From contig JAEEXN010000002.1 of assembly GCA_016291595.1 (NCBI GenBank), positions 1-64,000 on the forward strand: a stretch of 64,000 bases of DNA. Direction: 5' to 3'. Positions 9,048 through 17,224 of the stretch are shown here, one piece after another. A program made the position numbers and the translations under genes. The stretch comes from Prevotella sp. GTDB lineage: Bacteria > Bacteroidota > Bacteroidia > Bacteroidales > Bacteroidaceae. The first letter of the stretch is position 1. Every line of letters starts with the position of its first letter. The notes beneath the pieces are model-generated. The model saw only the letters and a program-made list of their open reading frames with translations. It was not told the origin of the DNA and searched no databases.

Positions 9048-9612
9048 CTTTAAACTGTAGATGATGCATAACATGGCCACCCCAAACTGCATCATTCACA
9101 TACGCAAAGCCCACGTTTTGGTACAGACGCTCAGCGCAAGGATTGTCTGCATCGACCAAAAGACCCACAGCTGGCAACTGCATCTGCTCAGCTTTCTGAA
9201 CCGCACTACGCAGCAAAGCAGTGGCCACACCCTGATTGCGAAAATTCTCAACCACGCCCAGGCTGTCTACATATAATTCACCAGCCTGGGTCTCGTCGTC
9301 CATTTTGCTGTAGTCAATACCGAAAGCCTCAAGTGCTGCACTCACAAAAGCCTTGCGCAAACGATGCAACTGACCACCGTCGTAGGTCACACAAATGCCC
9401 ATCAACTCGCCATCTTCTGCCAGTGCCACCTCAGTATTCAAGTAACTATACTGTGAGTCATCACGTTCCACAAGCCGTGTCATCATACATTGAAAATCGT
9501 CCAATGTGTGGTCGGGACCTGCAAAAAACTGGCAACAGTCGTGGCTCATAGCCAACATAATAAGCCGCGCAATTTGCGCGGCTTTCTCTTTTCTTGCTTT
9601 TTCTATTCTCAT
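9037..9612 (-). CDS. GNAT-family N-acetyltransferase
   Basis: A 191-residue acetyl-CoA-dependent acetyltransferase. The acetyl-CoA pyrophosphate-binding motif A is VVENFRNQGVATALL (about 125-139), preceded by the beta-4 strand ELYVDSLGV. The C-terminal NPCAERLYQNVGF is motif B. The substrate is unknown. Its ATG directly follows the aldA stop codon (TAA then ATG), so translation is probably coupled to aldA. The 3' end overlaps vsr by 11 bases on the other strand. Confidence 0.87.
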   Translation of the reverse strand: MRIEKARKEKAAQIARLIMLAMSHDCCQFFAGPDHTLDDFQCMMTRLVERDDSQYSYLNTEVALAEDGELMGICVTYDGGQLHRLRKAFVSAALEAFGIDYSKMDDETQAGELYVDSLGVVENFRNQGVATALLRSAVQKAEQMQLPAVGLLVDADNPCAERLYQNVGFAYVNDAVWGGHVMHHLQFKVMD

Positions 9613-11052
9613 TTACTCATCATAAGTGTCGAGATAGGTCACATGCGTTACGAGATACTCCTCAACGCCGTGCTTTCCGTCAGCGCCACCGATACCACTC
9701 TTCTTCACACCTGCGTGGAATCCCTGAATAGCCTCAAAGTGCTCGCGGTTAATATAGGTCTCACCGAACTCAAGTTCGCGACATGCTTTCACAGCCACAT
9801 TCAGGTCTTTCGTGAAGATTGACGATGCCAGACCGTACTCACAGTCGTTAGCCATTTCGATTACTTGGTCGATAGTCTCGAACTCAACGAGCGGAATCAC
9901 CGGACCGAAGGTCTCCTCGTGAATAATATCCATGTCTTGTGTGCAGTTGTCGAGTACAGTGGCTGCATAGAAATAGCCCTTCTCACCTACCCGATGTCCA
10001 CCACAAAGCAGCTTAGCACCCTGCTTGATAGCGCGCTCAACCTTCTCTGTGACGCTCTCCAAAGCACGAGCCTCCACCAACGGGCCCATGTCAACACTCT
10101 CATCGGCACATGGATCACCAACCTTTACGGCAGCCATCTTGTCGACCAATATCTTCGTAAATGCCTCTTTCACTTCTTTCTGAACATAAACGCGCTCTGC
10201 ATTGTTACAAATCTGGCCATTATTACCGATACGTGAGTCCACAATCCATTGTGCGGCTTTCTCCAAATCGGCATCCTTGCAAACGATTGCAGGAGCCTTT
10301 CCGCCCAATTCGAGGCTCACCTTGGTAATATTCTTCGATGCTGCAGCCATAATGCTCTCACCTGCACCAACACTACCTGTAACGCTGACGATGTCAATCT
10401 TCGGGCTTCCTGCCATCTCATTACCGATGACGCTACCTCGACCGGTCACAATATTGATAACACCTGCGGGCAGACCACACTCATCAACTACCTTTGCAAA
10501 CTCTGTGCAGTTCTCTGGAGTAATCTGGCTAGGCTTGATCACGATGGTACATCCAGCAATCAATGCTGCTCCTGCCTTACGGGCAATCAGGAAGAACGGG
10601 AAGTTCCATGGCAAAATGCCGGCAACTACGCCAATAGGCTTCTTGGTCAGAAGAATGGTCTCATTGGGACGGTCGCTCGGAATGATCTCACCCTCAATGT
10701 GGCGTGCAAACGTTGCCATATATTCGAAATAGCTGATGGTAGCTCCCACCTCTATGCTTGCCCAATTGCGGGTCTTTCCCTGCTCGCGCATAATAATCTC
10801 TGTGAATTCCTCCTGACGACGGCGGATTCCATCTGCAATTTTCAGCAGATATCCTGCACGCTCGATGGCGGGAGTCTTTGCCCAAGCCTTCTGAGCGGCA
10901 CGTGCGGCATCAAGAGCCTCGTTCACGTCCTCTACAGTACCTTCTGGCTGTCGGCTGATTACTTCTTCTGTTGACGGATTCAAAACGTCAATCCACTTTC
11001 CTGAACGGCTTTCACAGAAATTACCGTTGATGTACATCTTCAGATCTTTCAT
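9613..11052 (-). CDS. aldA: NAD-dependent lactaldehyde-type aldehyde dehydrogenase
   Basis: A 479-residue aldehyde dehydrogenase very like E. coli AldA along its whole length, for example GILPWNFPFFLIARK, SLELGGKAPAIV and the C-terminal GFHAGVKKSGIGGADGKHG. The catalytic cysteine is in NNGQICNNAERVYVQ (around residue 285) and the general base is in LELGG. AldA oxidises L-lactaldehyde to lactate after fucose or rhamnose breakdown, and also glycolaldehyde. I chose the ATG at 11052 because the longer frame to 11157 runs through a terminator hairpin. No sugar pathway genes flank it; the downstream partner is a GNAT enzyme. Confidence 0.93.
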   Translation of the reverse strand: MKDLKMYINGNFCESRSGKWIDVLNPSTEEVISRQPEGTVEDVNEALDAARAAQKAWAKTPAIERAGYLLKIADGIRRRQEEFTEIIMREQGKTRNWASIEVGATISYFEYMATFARHIEGEIIPSDRPNETILLTKKPIGVVAGILPWNFPFFLIARKAGAALIAGCTIVIKPSQITPENCTEFAKVVDECGLPAGVINIVTGRGSVIGNEMAGSPKIDIVSVTGSVGAGESIMAAASKNITKVSLELGGKAPAIVCKDADLEKAAQWIVDSRIGNNGQICNNAERVYVQKEVKEAFTKILVDKMAAVKVGDPCADESVDMGPLVEARALESVTEKVERAIKQGAKLLCGGHRVGEKGYFYAATVLDNCTQDMDIIHEETFGPVIPLVEFETIDQVIEMANDCEYGLASSIFTKDLNVAVKACRELEFGETYINREHFEAIQGFHAGVKKSGIGGADGKHGVEEYLVTHVTYLDTYDE

Positions 11053-11103
11053 AGTTTGTTTCGTTTTTATGTGAATAATAGATTGTTTGATGGCAAATTT
11101 AAA

Positions 11104-11145
11104 CAAAAAAAGACGAATTCGCAACTGTGAATCCGTCTTTTTTTT
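11104..11145 (-). terminator. Strong intrinsic terminator after the zinc-ribbon gene
   Basis: AAAAAAGACG pairs with CGTCTTTTTT, and the stem continues inward (ATTCGC with GTGAAT) to an AACT loop. T-runs flank both sides, so it can stop transcription in either direction. It ends the nif3-zinc ribbon unit and insulates aldA. Confidence 0.8.
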
Positions 11146-11181
11146 TATGATAATCAAATCTTCGAGTCGTTTGTCAAAAAA

Positions 11182-12018
11182 CTATGCTTCAGCGACATCG
11201 TCCATTTCATCCTTCTTTTTACGGATGGAACGCTTGCGCTTTGGCTTCTCTTCGATAGGAGCATCGGGTTTCACGCCAGCCAGTTCCGGATCAATCATAA
11301 TACGACCGCAATACTCGCAGACAATGACTTTTTTATGCATCTTAATATCCAATTGACGCTGTGGAGGAATCTTGTTGAAGCAACCACCGCATGCATCACG
11401 CTGCACATAGACAATACCCAGACCGTTGCGTGCATTCTTACGGATTCGCTTGAACGAAGTCAGCAGACGAGGCTCAATCTTAAGCTCCAGCTCTTTTGCT
11501 CTTTCTTTCAGTTTTTCCTCTTCGGCACGGGTCTCATCCATAATCTCGTCCAACTCGCCTCTCTTGTCGTTCAGGGCAAGCTGGCGGTCTTCAATCAGAG
11601 TCTGGGTTTGCTGCAAGTCGTTTGTCCTTTCCTCGACCTTCACCTGAGCCTCGCGGATTTTCTTGTTGCAAAGCTCTATCTCCAGTTCCTGGAATTCGAT
11701 CTCCTTGGTCAGGGTGTCGTATTCACGATTGTTTTTAACCTCGTCCAGTTGTGCCTTGTAGCGCTCAACACTGGCTTTGGCCTTCTCGATATCGCCTTTC
11801 TTCATGACGATAGCAGACTGGAAATCCTGAATCTCGTTCTTAATCTTCTCAACACGAGTGGTCAGACCCTGTATCTCGTCTTCCAGGTCCTGCACCTCAA
11901 GTGGCAACTCACCACGCAGGGCACGCTTCTCGTCAATGCCAGAAAGCGTTGTCTGCAACTGATAAAGCGTTTTCAGCTTCTCCTCTACTGATAAATCTGT
12001 AGGATCTTTCTTTGCCAT
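11182..12018 (-). CDS. Coiled-coil protein with C4-type zinc ribbon
   Basis: A 278-residue protein: residues 10-185 are a continuous heptad-rich coiled coil, followed by a zinc ribbon with ligands in DACGGCFNKIPP and VCEYCGRI (two CxxC pairs), then a Lys/Arg-rich tail. It matches the C4-type zinc-ribbon (zf-RING_7) family, proposed to bind nucleic acid or act as an adaptor. Its gene commonly follows nif3-type genes, as here (34-base gap). Function is not established. Confidence 0.85.
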   Translation of the reverse strand: MAKKDPTDLSVEEKLKTLYQLQTTLSGIDEKRALRGELPLEVQDLEDEIQGLTTRVEKIKNEIQDFQSAIVMKKGDIEKAKASVERYKAQLDEVKNNREYDTLTKEIEFQELEIELCNKKIREAQVKVEERTNDLQQTQTLIEDRQLALNDKRGELDEIMDETRAEEEKLKERAKELELKIEPRLLTSFKRIRKNARNGLGIVYVQRDACGGCFNKIPPQRQLDIKMHKKVIVCEYCGRIMIDPELAGVKPDAPIEEKPKRKRSIRKKKDEMDDVAEA

Positions 12019-12052
12019 AATACTCTATTTAAAAATGATTAATATATCCAAT

Positions 12053-12844
12053 TTATAAGTAAACTATCGGATTTGTGCATGTCTCTGTCATGCAACAGCG
12101 CACATCAGGGCATTCGCGCTCGATAATCTCACGGAAAATCTCGCCTGTGAACTGCTCACTTTGATAGTGTCCAATGACGCAAATCTGAATCTTCTGTTCC
12201 TGATCAAAGAACTCATGATAATGCATCTCGCCCGTCACGAATGCGTCTGCACCGGCCTTCACCGCCTCATCCAGCAAGAAGGAACCCGCTCCTCCACATA
12301 CGGCCACCTTACTGATAGGACGCTGAAGCAACTCATTTGCCTGCACACACTCCACCTGGAACTCACGCTTCAGCATGCCGATAAAATCACCTGCCGACAT
12401 AGGCTCGGGCAAAACACCCATCACACCACTCGCTCCATCGACGCCATCAACCGTTTTCGTCTCGCCAAAGAAGTCTGCATCGACCAGGTTCATTTTCTCA
12501 GCAATCTTGAAATTCACGCCACCCCGCGCGTTATCCATATTCGTGTGCATCGAAACAATGGCCACATGCTGCTCGATGGCTTTCATCACAATACGCTGCA
12601 CAAAGTTCTCGCCAGTAATATGCGACAGCTTATGGAAAATCAGCGGGTGATGGCTTACTATCAAGTTGCAACCTTTCTCGATGGCTTCGTCAACGACACG
12701 CTCGGTGACGTCCAGACACAATAATGCCCCTGAGCACTCCCACGCTTCTGTCAGTCCCAATTGCAGACCGGCATTATCGAATCCTTCCTGCAAGGGCAGA
12801 GGCGCGAATCGTTCAAGGGCAGCAATTACCTCTTTTATTTTCAC
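12053..12844 (-). CDS. Nif3/YqfO-family dinuclear metal protein
   Basis: A 263-residue member of the Nif3-like family (GTP cyclohydrolase 1 type 2 homolog), which forms hexamers with two metals per subunit. Metal-binding residues are visible in SHHPLIFHKL, in MHTNMDN and in GEMHYHE with a downstream GHYQSE. The start is placed at the GTG at 12844 (VKIKEVIAALERF, the usual N terminus). The ATG at 12877 precedes a promoter -7 box (TACCTTTG), which lies inside that longer frame. It heads a two-gene unit with the zinc-ribbon protein. Confidence 0.87.
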   Translation of the reverse strand: MKIKEVIAALERFAPLPLQEGFDNAGLQLGLTEAWECSGALLCLDVTERVVDEAIEKGCNLIVSHHPLIFHKLSHITGENFVQRIVMKAIEQHVAIVSMHTNMDNARGGVNFKIAEKMNLVDADFFGETKTVDGVDGASGVMGVLPEPMSAGDFIGMLKREFQVECVQANELLQRPISKVAVCGGAGSFLLDEAVKAGADAFVTGEMHYHEFFDQEQKIQICVIGHYQSEQFTGEIFREIIERECPDVRCCMTETCTNPIVYL

Positions 12845-12865
12845 GCTAAAAAATGAATTAGAGTG

Positions 12866-12873
12866 CAAAGGTA
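12866..12873 (-). promoter_or_regulatory. -7 promoter element of nif3-zinc ribbon
   Basis: The minus strand reads TACCTTTG, 21 bases before the GTG start. The -33 position, 19 bases upstream, is TTCG, a weak match. Its position decides against the upstream ATG at 12877. Confidence 0.55.
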
Positions 12874-12946
12874 CCACTTTTTTTCGAAGTACCGAAATCT
12901 CAGACTCCGAAAGTATAGTTTTTTATGCTTTTTTACGGGTTGGCCA

Positions 12947-13861
12947 TTACCATTTGCCTAAATCAGCCTTGGCCTCTACCCTATTCTCCACATCATCAGA
13001 GAGGGCTGGGAAGAAATCGATACCTGTCAAGCGCTCAATCTCATCAACTGTATGCACGGCCGCGGCCATCTGCTGTTTCTTACCCTCGTTGCGATAGATG
13101 AAACCGATGGCTTTAGGCTGTCCTTGACGGCACAATACCACCTTGAAAAACGCGTCGGGCACCCAAACTTTGTTCTTGCCTACAGTTTTCTGCTCACCAT
13201 TTCCGTAATAAATTGGCCCACAGACAATATCGATGGCACCATACTCACGCGCCCAGTCACGGCAGAGAATCTCCAAATCGTTCCACTCATACTTGTTCAA
13301 TCCGTGGTTTTGCGGACAAATATTGGTGAAGAGGAATGTCTGATTCATAGCTTGCTCATCCCATTTGTTGTCGCCAGCCGGGCACATATGGCCGCGGTCG
13401 TAGCGCGAATTGTAGTAATCCCAGTCGGTCGCGCGCGGTGCTGCCACTTGCTCGTCCTCATGGAACACTTCATTCGAGCGCTGATTGCGTCCGTAGGTAT
13501 GACTCTTCGTCAGATGCCAAGCAACCCAGTTCGGTGTTTTTGTGGCAGAGTTATAAGAAGTTGTGTATCCTTTTCGGCGTAGAATCTTTTCCGGTCTGTC
13601 GTTCAACGGTGCCGGCAATTCCATCATCTTCGGCGATGGCTGGAGGTGTTTGCCAGTTTCCTGCTGGTTAGAGGGCGCCGTCTGACGTGTGTTGAGCGAA
13701 GCGTTCTCACTGTTTGTAGCTACAGTCTGACTCTTATTCTCATACGAGCTATAAAACGATTCCGGCATCGTGTCCTGCTTGTCGGTTCCGTTGTTGTTGG
13801 CGTTCTTGCATGCGGTAAGCACACCGAGTGCCATCATTAAAAGCAATAGTTTCTTCATCAT
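12947..13861 (-). CDS. Secreted DNA/RNA non-specific endonuclease (lipoprotein)
   Basis: A 304-residue nuclease of the beta-beta-alpha-metal NUC family. The N terminus is a lipoprotein signal with lipobox LTAC (Cys18), then a 60-residue low-complexity linker rich in Ser/Thr/Asn/Gln. The catalytic block is YDRGHMCPAGDNKWD (about residues 158-172) with the metal-binding Asn in NQTFLFTNICPQ. It probably degrades nucleic acid at the cell surface for scavenging or against incoming DNA. A paralog with the same order lies at 14832-15776. Confidence 0.92.
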   Translation of the reverse strand: MMKKLLLLMMALGVLTACKNANNNGTDKQDTMPESFYSSYENKSQTVATNSENASLNTRQTAPSNQQETGKHLQPSPKMMELPAPLNDRPEKILRRKGYTTSYNSATKTPNWVAWHLTKSHTYGRNQRSNEVFHEDEQVAAPRATDWDYYNSRYDRGHMCPAGDNKWDEQAMNQTFLFTNICPQNHGLNKYEWNDLEILCRDWAREYGAIDIVCGPIYYGNGEQKTVGKNKVWVPDAFFKVVLCRQGQPKAIGFIYRNEGKKQQMAAAVHTVDEIERLTGIDFFPALSDDVENRVEAKADLGKW

Positions 13862-13866
13862 GAGTG

Positions 13867-13897
13867 CAAAAATACAAATATTCTGTCAGATTACGAA
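13867..13897 (-). promoter_or_regulatory. Promoter of the first nuclease gene
   Basis: The minus strand reads TTCG (13894-13897), 19 bases, then TATTTTTG (13867-13874), a good -7 match. It sits immediately before the start at 13861, leaving almost no 5' leader if used, so the second ATG at 13858 may be the real start. Confidence 0.5.
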
Positions 13898-13946
13898 CTT
13901 TTCATCTTGTTTTTTATGCCCTCATTGCATCTATCCTGCTTACTCA

Positions 13947-14194
13947 CACCCAAATAGCCTTCATCTTTGGGCACACAACCACACCTTCCTGTACATCTGT
14001 AAGCAGCAACAAAATGCCCACAAGCATCTTTTCGGGTACGAACGAGCATGAATTGAGGTACAACAGAGCCCTGTTTTGGGTACAAACAGGCATCTTATCG
14101 AGACTATCACTGCAGTGGTAGGATCCTCTCACTCCAGTGATAGATTGCTTTCACTGTAGTGATAGATTGCTTTCGCCCTAGTGATAGACAATTA
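13947..14194. repeat. 22-bp periodic array with two sub-families of unit
   Basis: The last four units start at 14107, 14129, 14151 and 14173, exactly 22 bases apart, and carry variants of the palindromic core TCACTnnAGTGATAG; the first extends to CTATCACTGCAGTGGTAG. Upstream the same 22-base step continues in degenerate units whose best copies begin GGTACnAAC at 14035, 14057 and 14079, often with GCATCTTnTCG after it; weaker ones reach back to about 13947. A 22-base step cannot be protein-coding, so short frames here are spurious. It lies between the exonuclease 3' end and the nuclease promoter. Confidence 0.75.
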
Positions 14195-14311
14195 AAATCG
14201 GTTTCCCAGAGAAAGAGAAGAATGGAAAACCATGATGCAAAGATACAAAAAATCAATGTGAAATGCAAATTTCCCAGGGGCTTTTCTGCAGTATGGATAA
14301 GTCTCAACCGA

Positions 14312-14818
14312 TTATTCCGTGTCATCTGGAATAATCTTGCGAGCTATCCAAGCACAAGCCTCAGCATCTGCAAGTGCATGATGATGGTTCTCCAACTCGT
14401 AACCACAGAGGCGAGCGACAGTATCTAACTTGTGATTGGGCGCGTTCGGAAATGCACGACGAGCCGCCTGACACGTACAAAAGAACTGATAGTCAGGATA
14501 ATCCATCTGATAACAACGGAAAACAGTTTTCAGACAACCCTCATCGAAAGCCTTATTATGAGCAACGAGCGGCAGTCCTTCAATCTTAGAAGCCACCTCT
14601 TTCCATACATCGGGAAAAACTCTTGCCTCCTCGGTGTCGGCCCTCGTCAATCCGTGAACACGCGTGTTCCAATAAAGATAGTAGTTTGGCTCAGGCTGTA
14701 TGAGTGAGTAATAAGTATCTGTTATCTGCCCATTTCGCACAATAACAACTCCCACACTACACACGCTTGTGGGCTGATTGTTGGCTGTTTCAAAATCAAT
14801 GGCTGCGAAATTAAGCAT
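14312..14818 (-). CDS. DEDDh-type 3'-5' exonuclease (DnaQ/epsilon-like)
   Basis: A 168-residue exonuclease domain. The Exo I motif is AAIDFETAN (Asp8, Glu10), Exo II includes VAHNKAFDEGCL, and Exo III is HHALADAEACAW with the His five residues before Asp, which defines the DEDDh group. It is a single domain with no polymerase, BRCT or UvrC-like extension. It may act in repair or RNA trimming. It starts 13 bases after the second nuclease gene and is the last gene of a four-gene minus-strand run. Confidence 0.87.
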   Translation of the reverse strand: MLNFAAIDFETANNQPTSVCSVGVVIVRNGQITDTYYSLIQPEPNYYLYWNTRVHGLTRADTEEARVFPDVWKEVASKIEGLPLVAHNKAFDEGCLKTVFRCYQMDYPDYQFFCTCQAARRAFPNAPNHKLDTVARLCGYELENHHHALADAEACAWIARKIIPDDTE

Positions 14819-14831
14819 GCTTCAGATAAGA

Positions 14832-15776
14832 TTATTTCCAATCACTCAGATTGGCTACGTTCTCAACACGTTCTTCAATATCATCGGGAAGCTGGGGAAA
14901 GAAATCGATTCCCGTAATGCGCTCTACCTGACGAACAGTATTGATATAATCGCCCATGGGTCTGTTGCCGTCTTCGTTCTTATAGATAAAGCCGATGGCT
15001 GCAGGCTCCGGACTCATACGCAATACCACTTTATAGAAAGCCTCTGGCACAACAATCTTTGCCTTCCCTATCGTCTTGTGTTTCTGACGATAAAGGATGG
15101 GACCGCAGACAATATATACATCGCCATATTGTACTGCCCATTTGCGGCATTTCATCTCGAGTTCGTTCCAATCGCCACCATTCAGATTATGATTCTGCGG
15201 ACACATGTTTGTCAGCAGAAAGCAGTCTTGTATGGCCTGCGCATCCCATTTGTTATCGCCTGCAGGACACATGTGCCCGCGGTCGTAGCCCGACTGCTGG
15301 TAATCAAAGGTTGTAGCGCGCGGTATAGGCACGTCCTCATCCTCTCTGTAACTCACTCCTTTTCGCTTGTAAGGACCTGTCGCATGGCTGCCAGGCAAGT
15401 GCCAGGCCGTCCAATTAGGAATACGGTTGTTCTTATTATAAGAGGTCGTATAGCCTTTCCTGTGGAGAATCTGCTCGCTCACTCCCTTCATGGCAGCGGG
15501 AATTTCCAGATACTGGGCAGTTGCATGCTGAGCACCCGAAGCAGAACGCTCTGTTTCTGTTGATAATGACGTATCTGTACGGGATGATGATGGCTTGGCC
15601 ACAGAAGGTGTAGAAGATTCCTCCTGCACTGTTCTTGGGTTATCTTCGGTAGGTAACGGGGCTTCTCTGTACTCTCTGATACCGCCAATCAGCGGTTTAT
15701 GGTTGCCACGATAAAAGCACGAACTGAGCGTGAGAACGACCAGCAGAGCAAAGAAGTAGGATATCTTTTCTCTCAT
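14832..15776 (-). CDS. Second secreted DNA/RNA non-specific endonuclease (lipoprotein)
   Basis: A 314-residue paralog of the nuclease at 12947-13861. The lipobox is LSSC after a short hydrophobic segment, followed by a Ser/Thr-rich linker. The catalytic block YDRGHMCPAGDNKWD is identical, and the C terminus (GIDFFPQLPDDIEERVE) also aligns. The start is the ATG at 15776, which overlaps the stop of the permease gene by four bases (ATGA). A longer frame to 16016 lies inside the permease gene and lacks any signal. The linker sequences of the two paralogs differ, so the duplication is not recent. Confidence 0.92.
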   Translation of the reverse strand: MREKISYFFALLVVLTLSSCFYRGNHKPLIGGIREYREAPLPTEDNPRTVQEESSTPSVAKPSSSRTDTSLSTETERSASGAQHATAQYLEIPAAMKGVSEQILHRKGYTTSYNKNNRIPNWTAWHLPGSHATGPYKRKGVSYREDEDVPIPRATTFDYQQSGYDRGHMCPAGDNKWDAQAIQDCFLLTNMCPQNHNLNGGDWNELEMKCRKWAVQYGDVYIVCGPILYRQKHKTIGKAKIVVPEAFYKVVLRMSPEPAAIGFIYKNEDGNRPMGDYINTVRQVERITGIDFFPQLPDDIEERVENVANLSDWK

Positions 15777-16531
15777 TTCGACGATTGATTTGAGGATGAT
15801 GACAGGCGGTCGCTGAGCCATAGGGTCACGACAAGTGCCAACACTGATGCAGCCAGACAGCCGATGCAGAGATAAACAGTCCAAGCCAATGCCTGTAATG
15901 GAGCAGCTCCAGCCAACAACATGGCACAGAAAAGCAGTGGTAAAGCAAACAACCCCATGGCCTTGATATTGGCCAAAGATGGAGCAATGCCCTTTTGCAA
16001 GGCACGGCGTATGCAAGGCTCAAGGGCTTTCAGCCTGCTTGCTCCATTGCCTCTGTGGTAATCATACTGTTCTTTGAAATCCACACGTGCCTGCAACCAT
16101 GCATTCACCCCACGTGCCTCCACTCCTGCCGAATGGCCAATAAGAACGGCCATCACTGGCAGTAGCAGACTAGCTTGCAACGCATTTGGCACACGCGCCA
16201 CGGCAATAAGCAAGTAAAAGCCTACCAACATTACCGAAACCAACATGCCCAACAAGACAGGCACATACTGACCAACCGGAAGACGGCCCTTACGGACTGC
16301 CCCAAAAGCTGCCAAAGCTGCCAGCAACACAGTCCATAACAGACTGATGCGGTAGTCATCCCGAATGATTACAAAATAGGTGATCAATCCGCCTGCAGCC
16401 ACCTGAACCAGCATTCTGCACACAGCACCAGCACTTTTCATGAGCAGAGACTCATCGTACAGATACAGCATACAAGCCGGAATGGCCATCAACAACAGAC
16501 ATAAAACGATGCTAAGATAGGTAATATCCAT
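15773..16531 (-). CDS. ABC transporter permease of the UPF0014/FetB family
   Basis: A 252-residue membrane protein with about seven hydrophobic segments. The family signature region around ARVPNALQASLLLPVMAVLIGHSAG and the ALQKGIAPSLANIKAMGL loop matches FetB/YbbM, which with FetA exports iron and protects against oxidative stress in E. coli. The ATPase gene lies 17 bases upstream and the nuclease gene overlaps its stop codon. Metal export is the family-based expectation, not shown here; the ATPase partner is degenerate (see that entry). Confidence 0.85.
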   Translation of the reverse strand: MDITYLSIVLCLLLMAIPACMLYLYDESLLMKSAGAVCRMLVQVAAGGLITYFVIIRDDYRISLLWTVLLAALAAFGAVRKGRLPVGQYVPVLLGMLVSVMLVGFYLLIAVARVPNALQASLLLPVMAVLIGHSAGVEARGVNAWLQARVDFKEQYDYHRGNGASRLKALEPCIRRALQKGIAPSLANIKAMGLFALPLLFCAMLLAGAAPLQALAWTVYLCIGCLAASVLALVVTLWLSDRLSSSSNQSSK

Positions 16532-16548
16532 GGGGGTTGTTCCTTTCG

Positions 16549-17148
16549 CTATGTTAAATGAATCAGTTTATCAGCCTTAACTGTCACACGAGAGTCATTG
16601 CTTATCACCAAAACGGGCTTGCCTTCTTCGGCCTGTTGCCGCAAAAGGGAAACCACCACATTAGCCGCTTCGTCCGAAAAACCATCGGTAGGGGCATCGG
16701 CAATGACAATTTGCTTTTTTGTGTGAGCCGTAAGGGTCTGTTTGATGAGTTGAACGGTTTCCTTTTCGGTGAGATGAGGAATAAGAGTGGATGCGTTCTT
16801 TTCCACAGCCAACAAACTCGGAGCAAACACAGTATAGTTTTCTGGCTCGGGCATCTCACATTCCTCAGGATGAGCCAACGCTCCTAAATGACTCAGGTTT
16901 TGCGGTACATAGGCAGTAATACGGCGGAAAGTGGGCGCCGACGATGGCGTGACAAGCGTTCCGTCGATACTTATAAAACCACTATCCAGTGCACATAAAC
17001 CTATGATGGATTTGGCTATCATGGTCTTTCCGCAGCCCGTATTACCGCACAGACAGACTATCTCGCCGCCTCTCACTGTGAAGTTCAAGTCGCCGAAAAG
17101 CAGGTTTCCATCCAAGCTAAGACTGCCGTTCTTGATTTCCAAAACCAT
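16549..17148 (-). CDS. Degenerate ABC-type ATPase partner of the FetB-like permease
   Basis: A 199-residue nucleotide-binding protein starting at the ATG at 17148 (MVLEIKNGSL). Walker A is intact (GNTGCGKT) and the Q-loop is YVPQN. The helical region that should hold the LSGGQ signature has none (it reads IPHLTEKETVQLIKQ). Walker B is IVIADAPTDG, with Ala where the catalytic Glu should be. The H-loop reads VLVISNDSR with Asn for His. It may bind ATP without efficient hydrolysis. The frame is intact throughout, so this is not simple pseudogene decay. Confidence 0.83.
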   Translation of the reverse strand: MVLEIKNGSLSLDGNLLFGDLNFTVRGGEIVCLCGNTGCGKTMIAKSIIGLCALDSGFISIDGTLVTPSSAPTFRRITAYVPQNLSHLGALAHPEECEMPEPENYTVFAPSLLAVEKNASTLIPHLTEKETVQLIKQTLTAHTKKQIVIADAPTDGFSDEAANVVVSLLRQQAEEGKPVLVISNDSRVTVKADKLIHLT

Positions 17149-17168
17149 AATACTCACATTTTTGATTG

Positions 17169-17206
17169 CAAAAATACACATTTTTATGAATTATTTTGTA
17201 TCTTTG
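17169..17206. promoter_or_regulatory. Divergent promoter region between the ABC operon and aguA
   Basis: On the minus strand TATTTTTG (17169-17176) lies 21 bases before the ATPase start. On the plus strand TATCTTTG (17199-17206) lies 18 bases before the aguA start. Both match TAnnTTTG; neither has a clear TTTG at the -33 position. The two units share only 76 bases. Confidence 0.55.
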
Positions 17207-17224
17207 TCGCATTAATTAATATTA

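Noticed and set aside
13891..14132. Two short minus-strand open frames in the nuclease upstream region
   Set aside because: The DNA has a 22-base period, which is not a multiple of three, and no protein features were seen.
15777..16016. N-terminal extension of the second nuclease to 16016
   Set aside because: It lies in the permease gene on another frame; the ATG at 15776 gives a proper lipoprotein signal.
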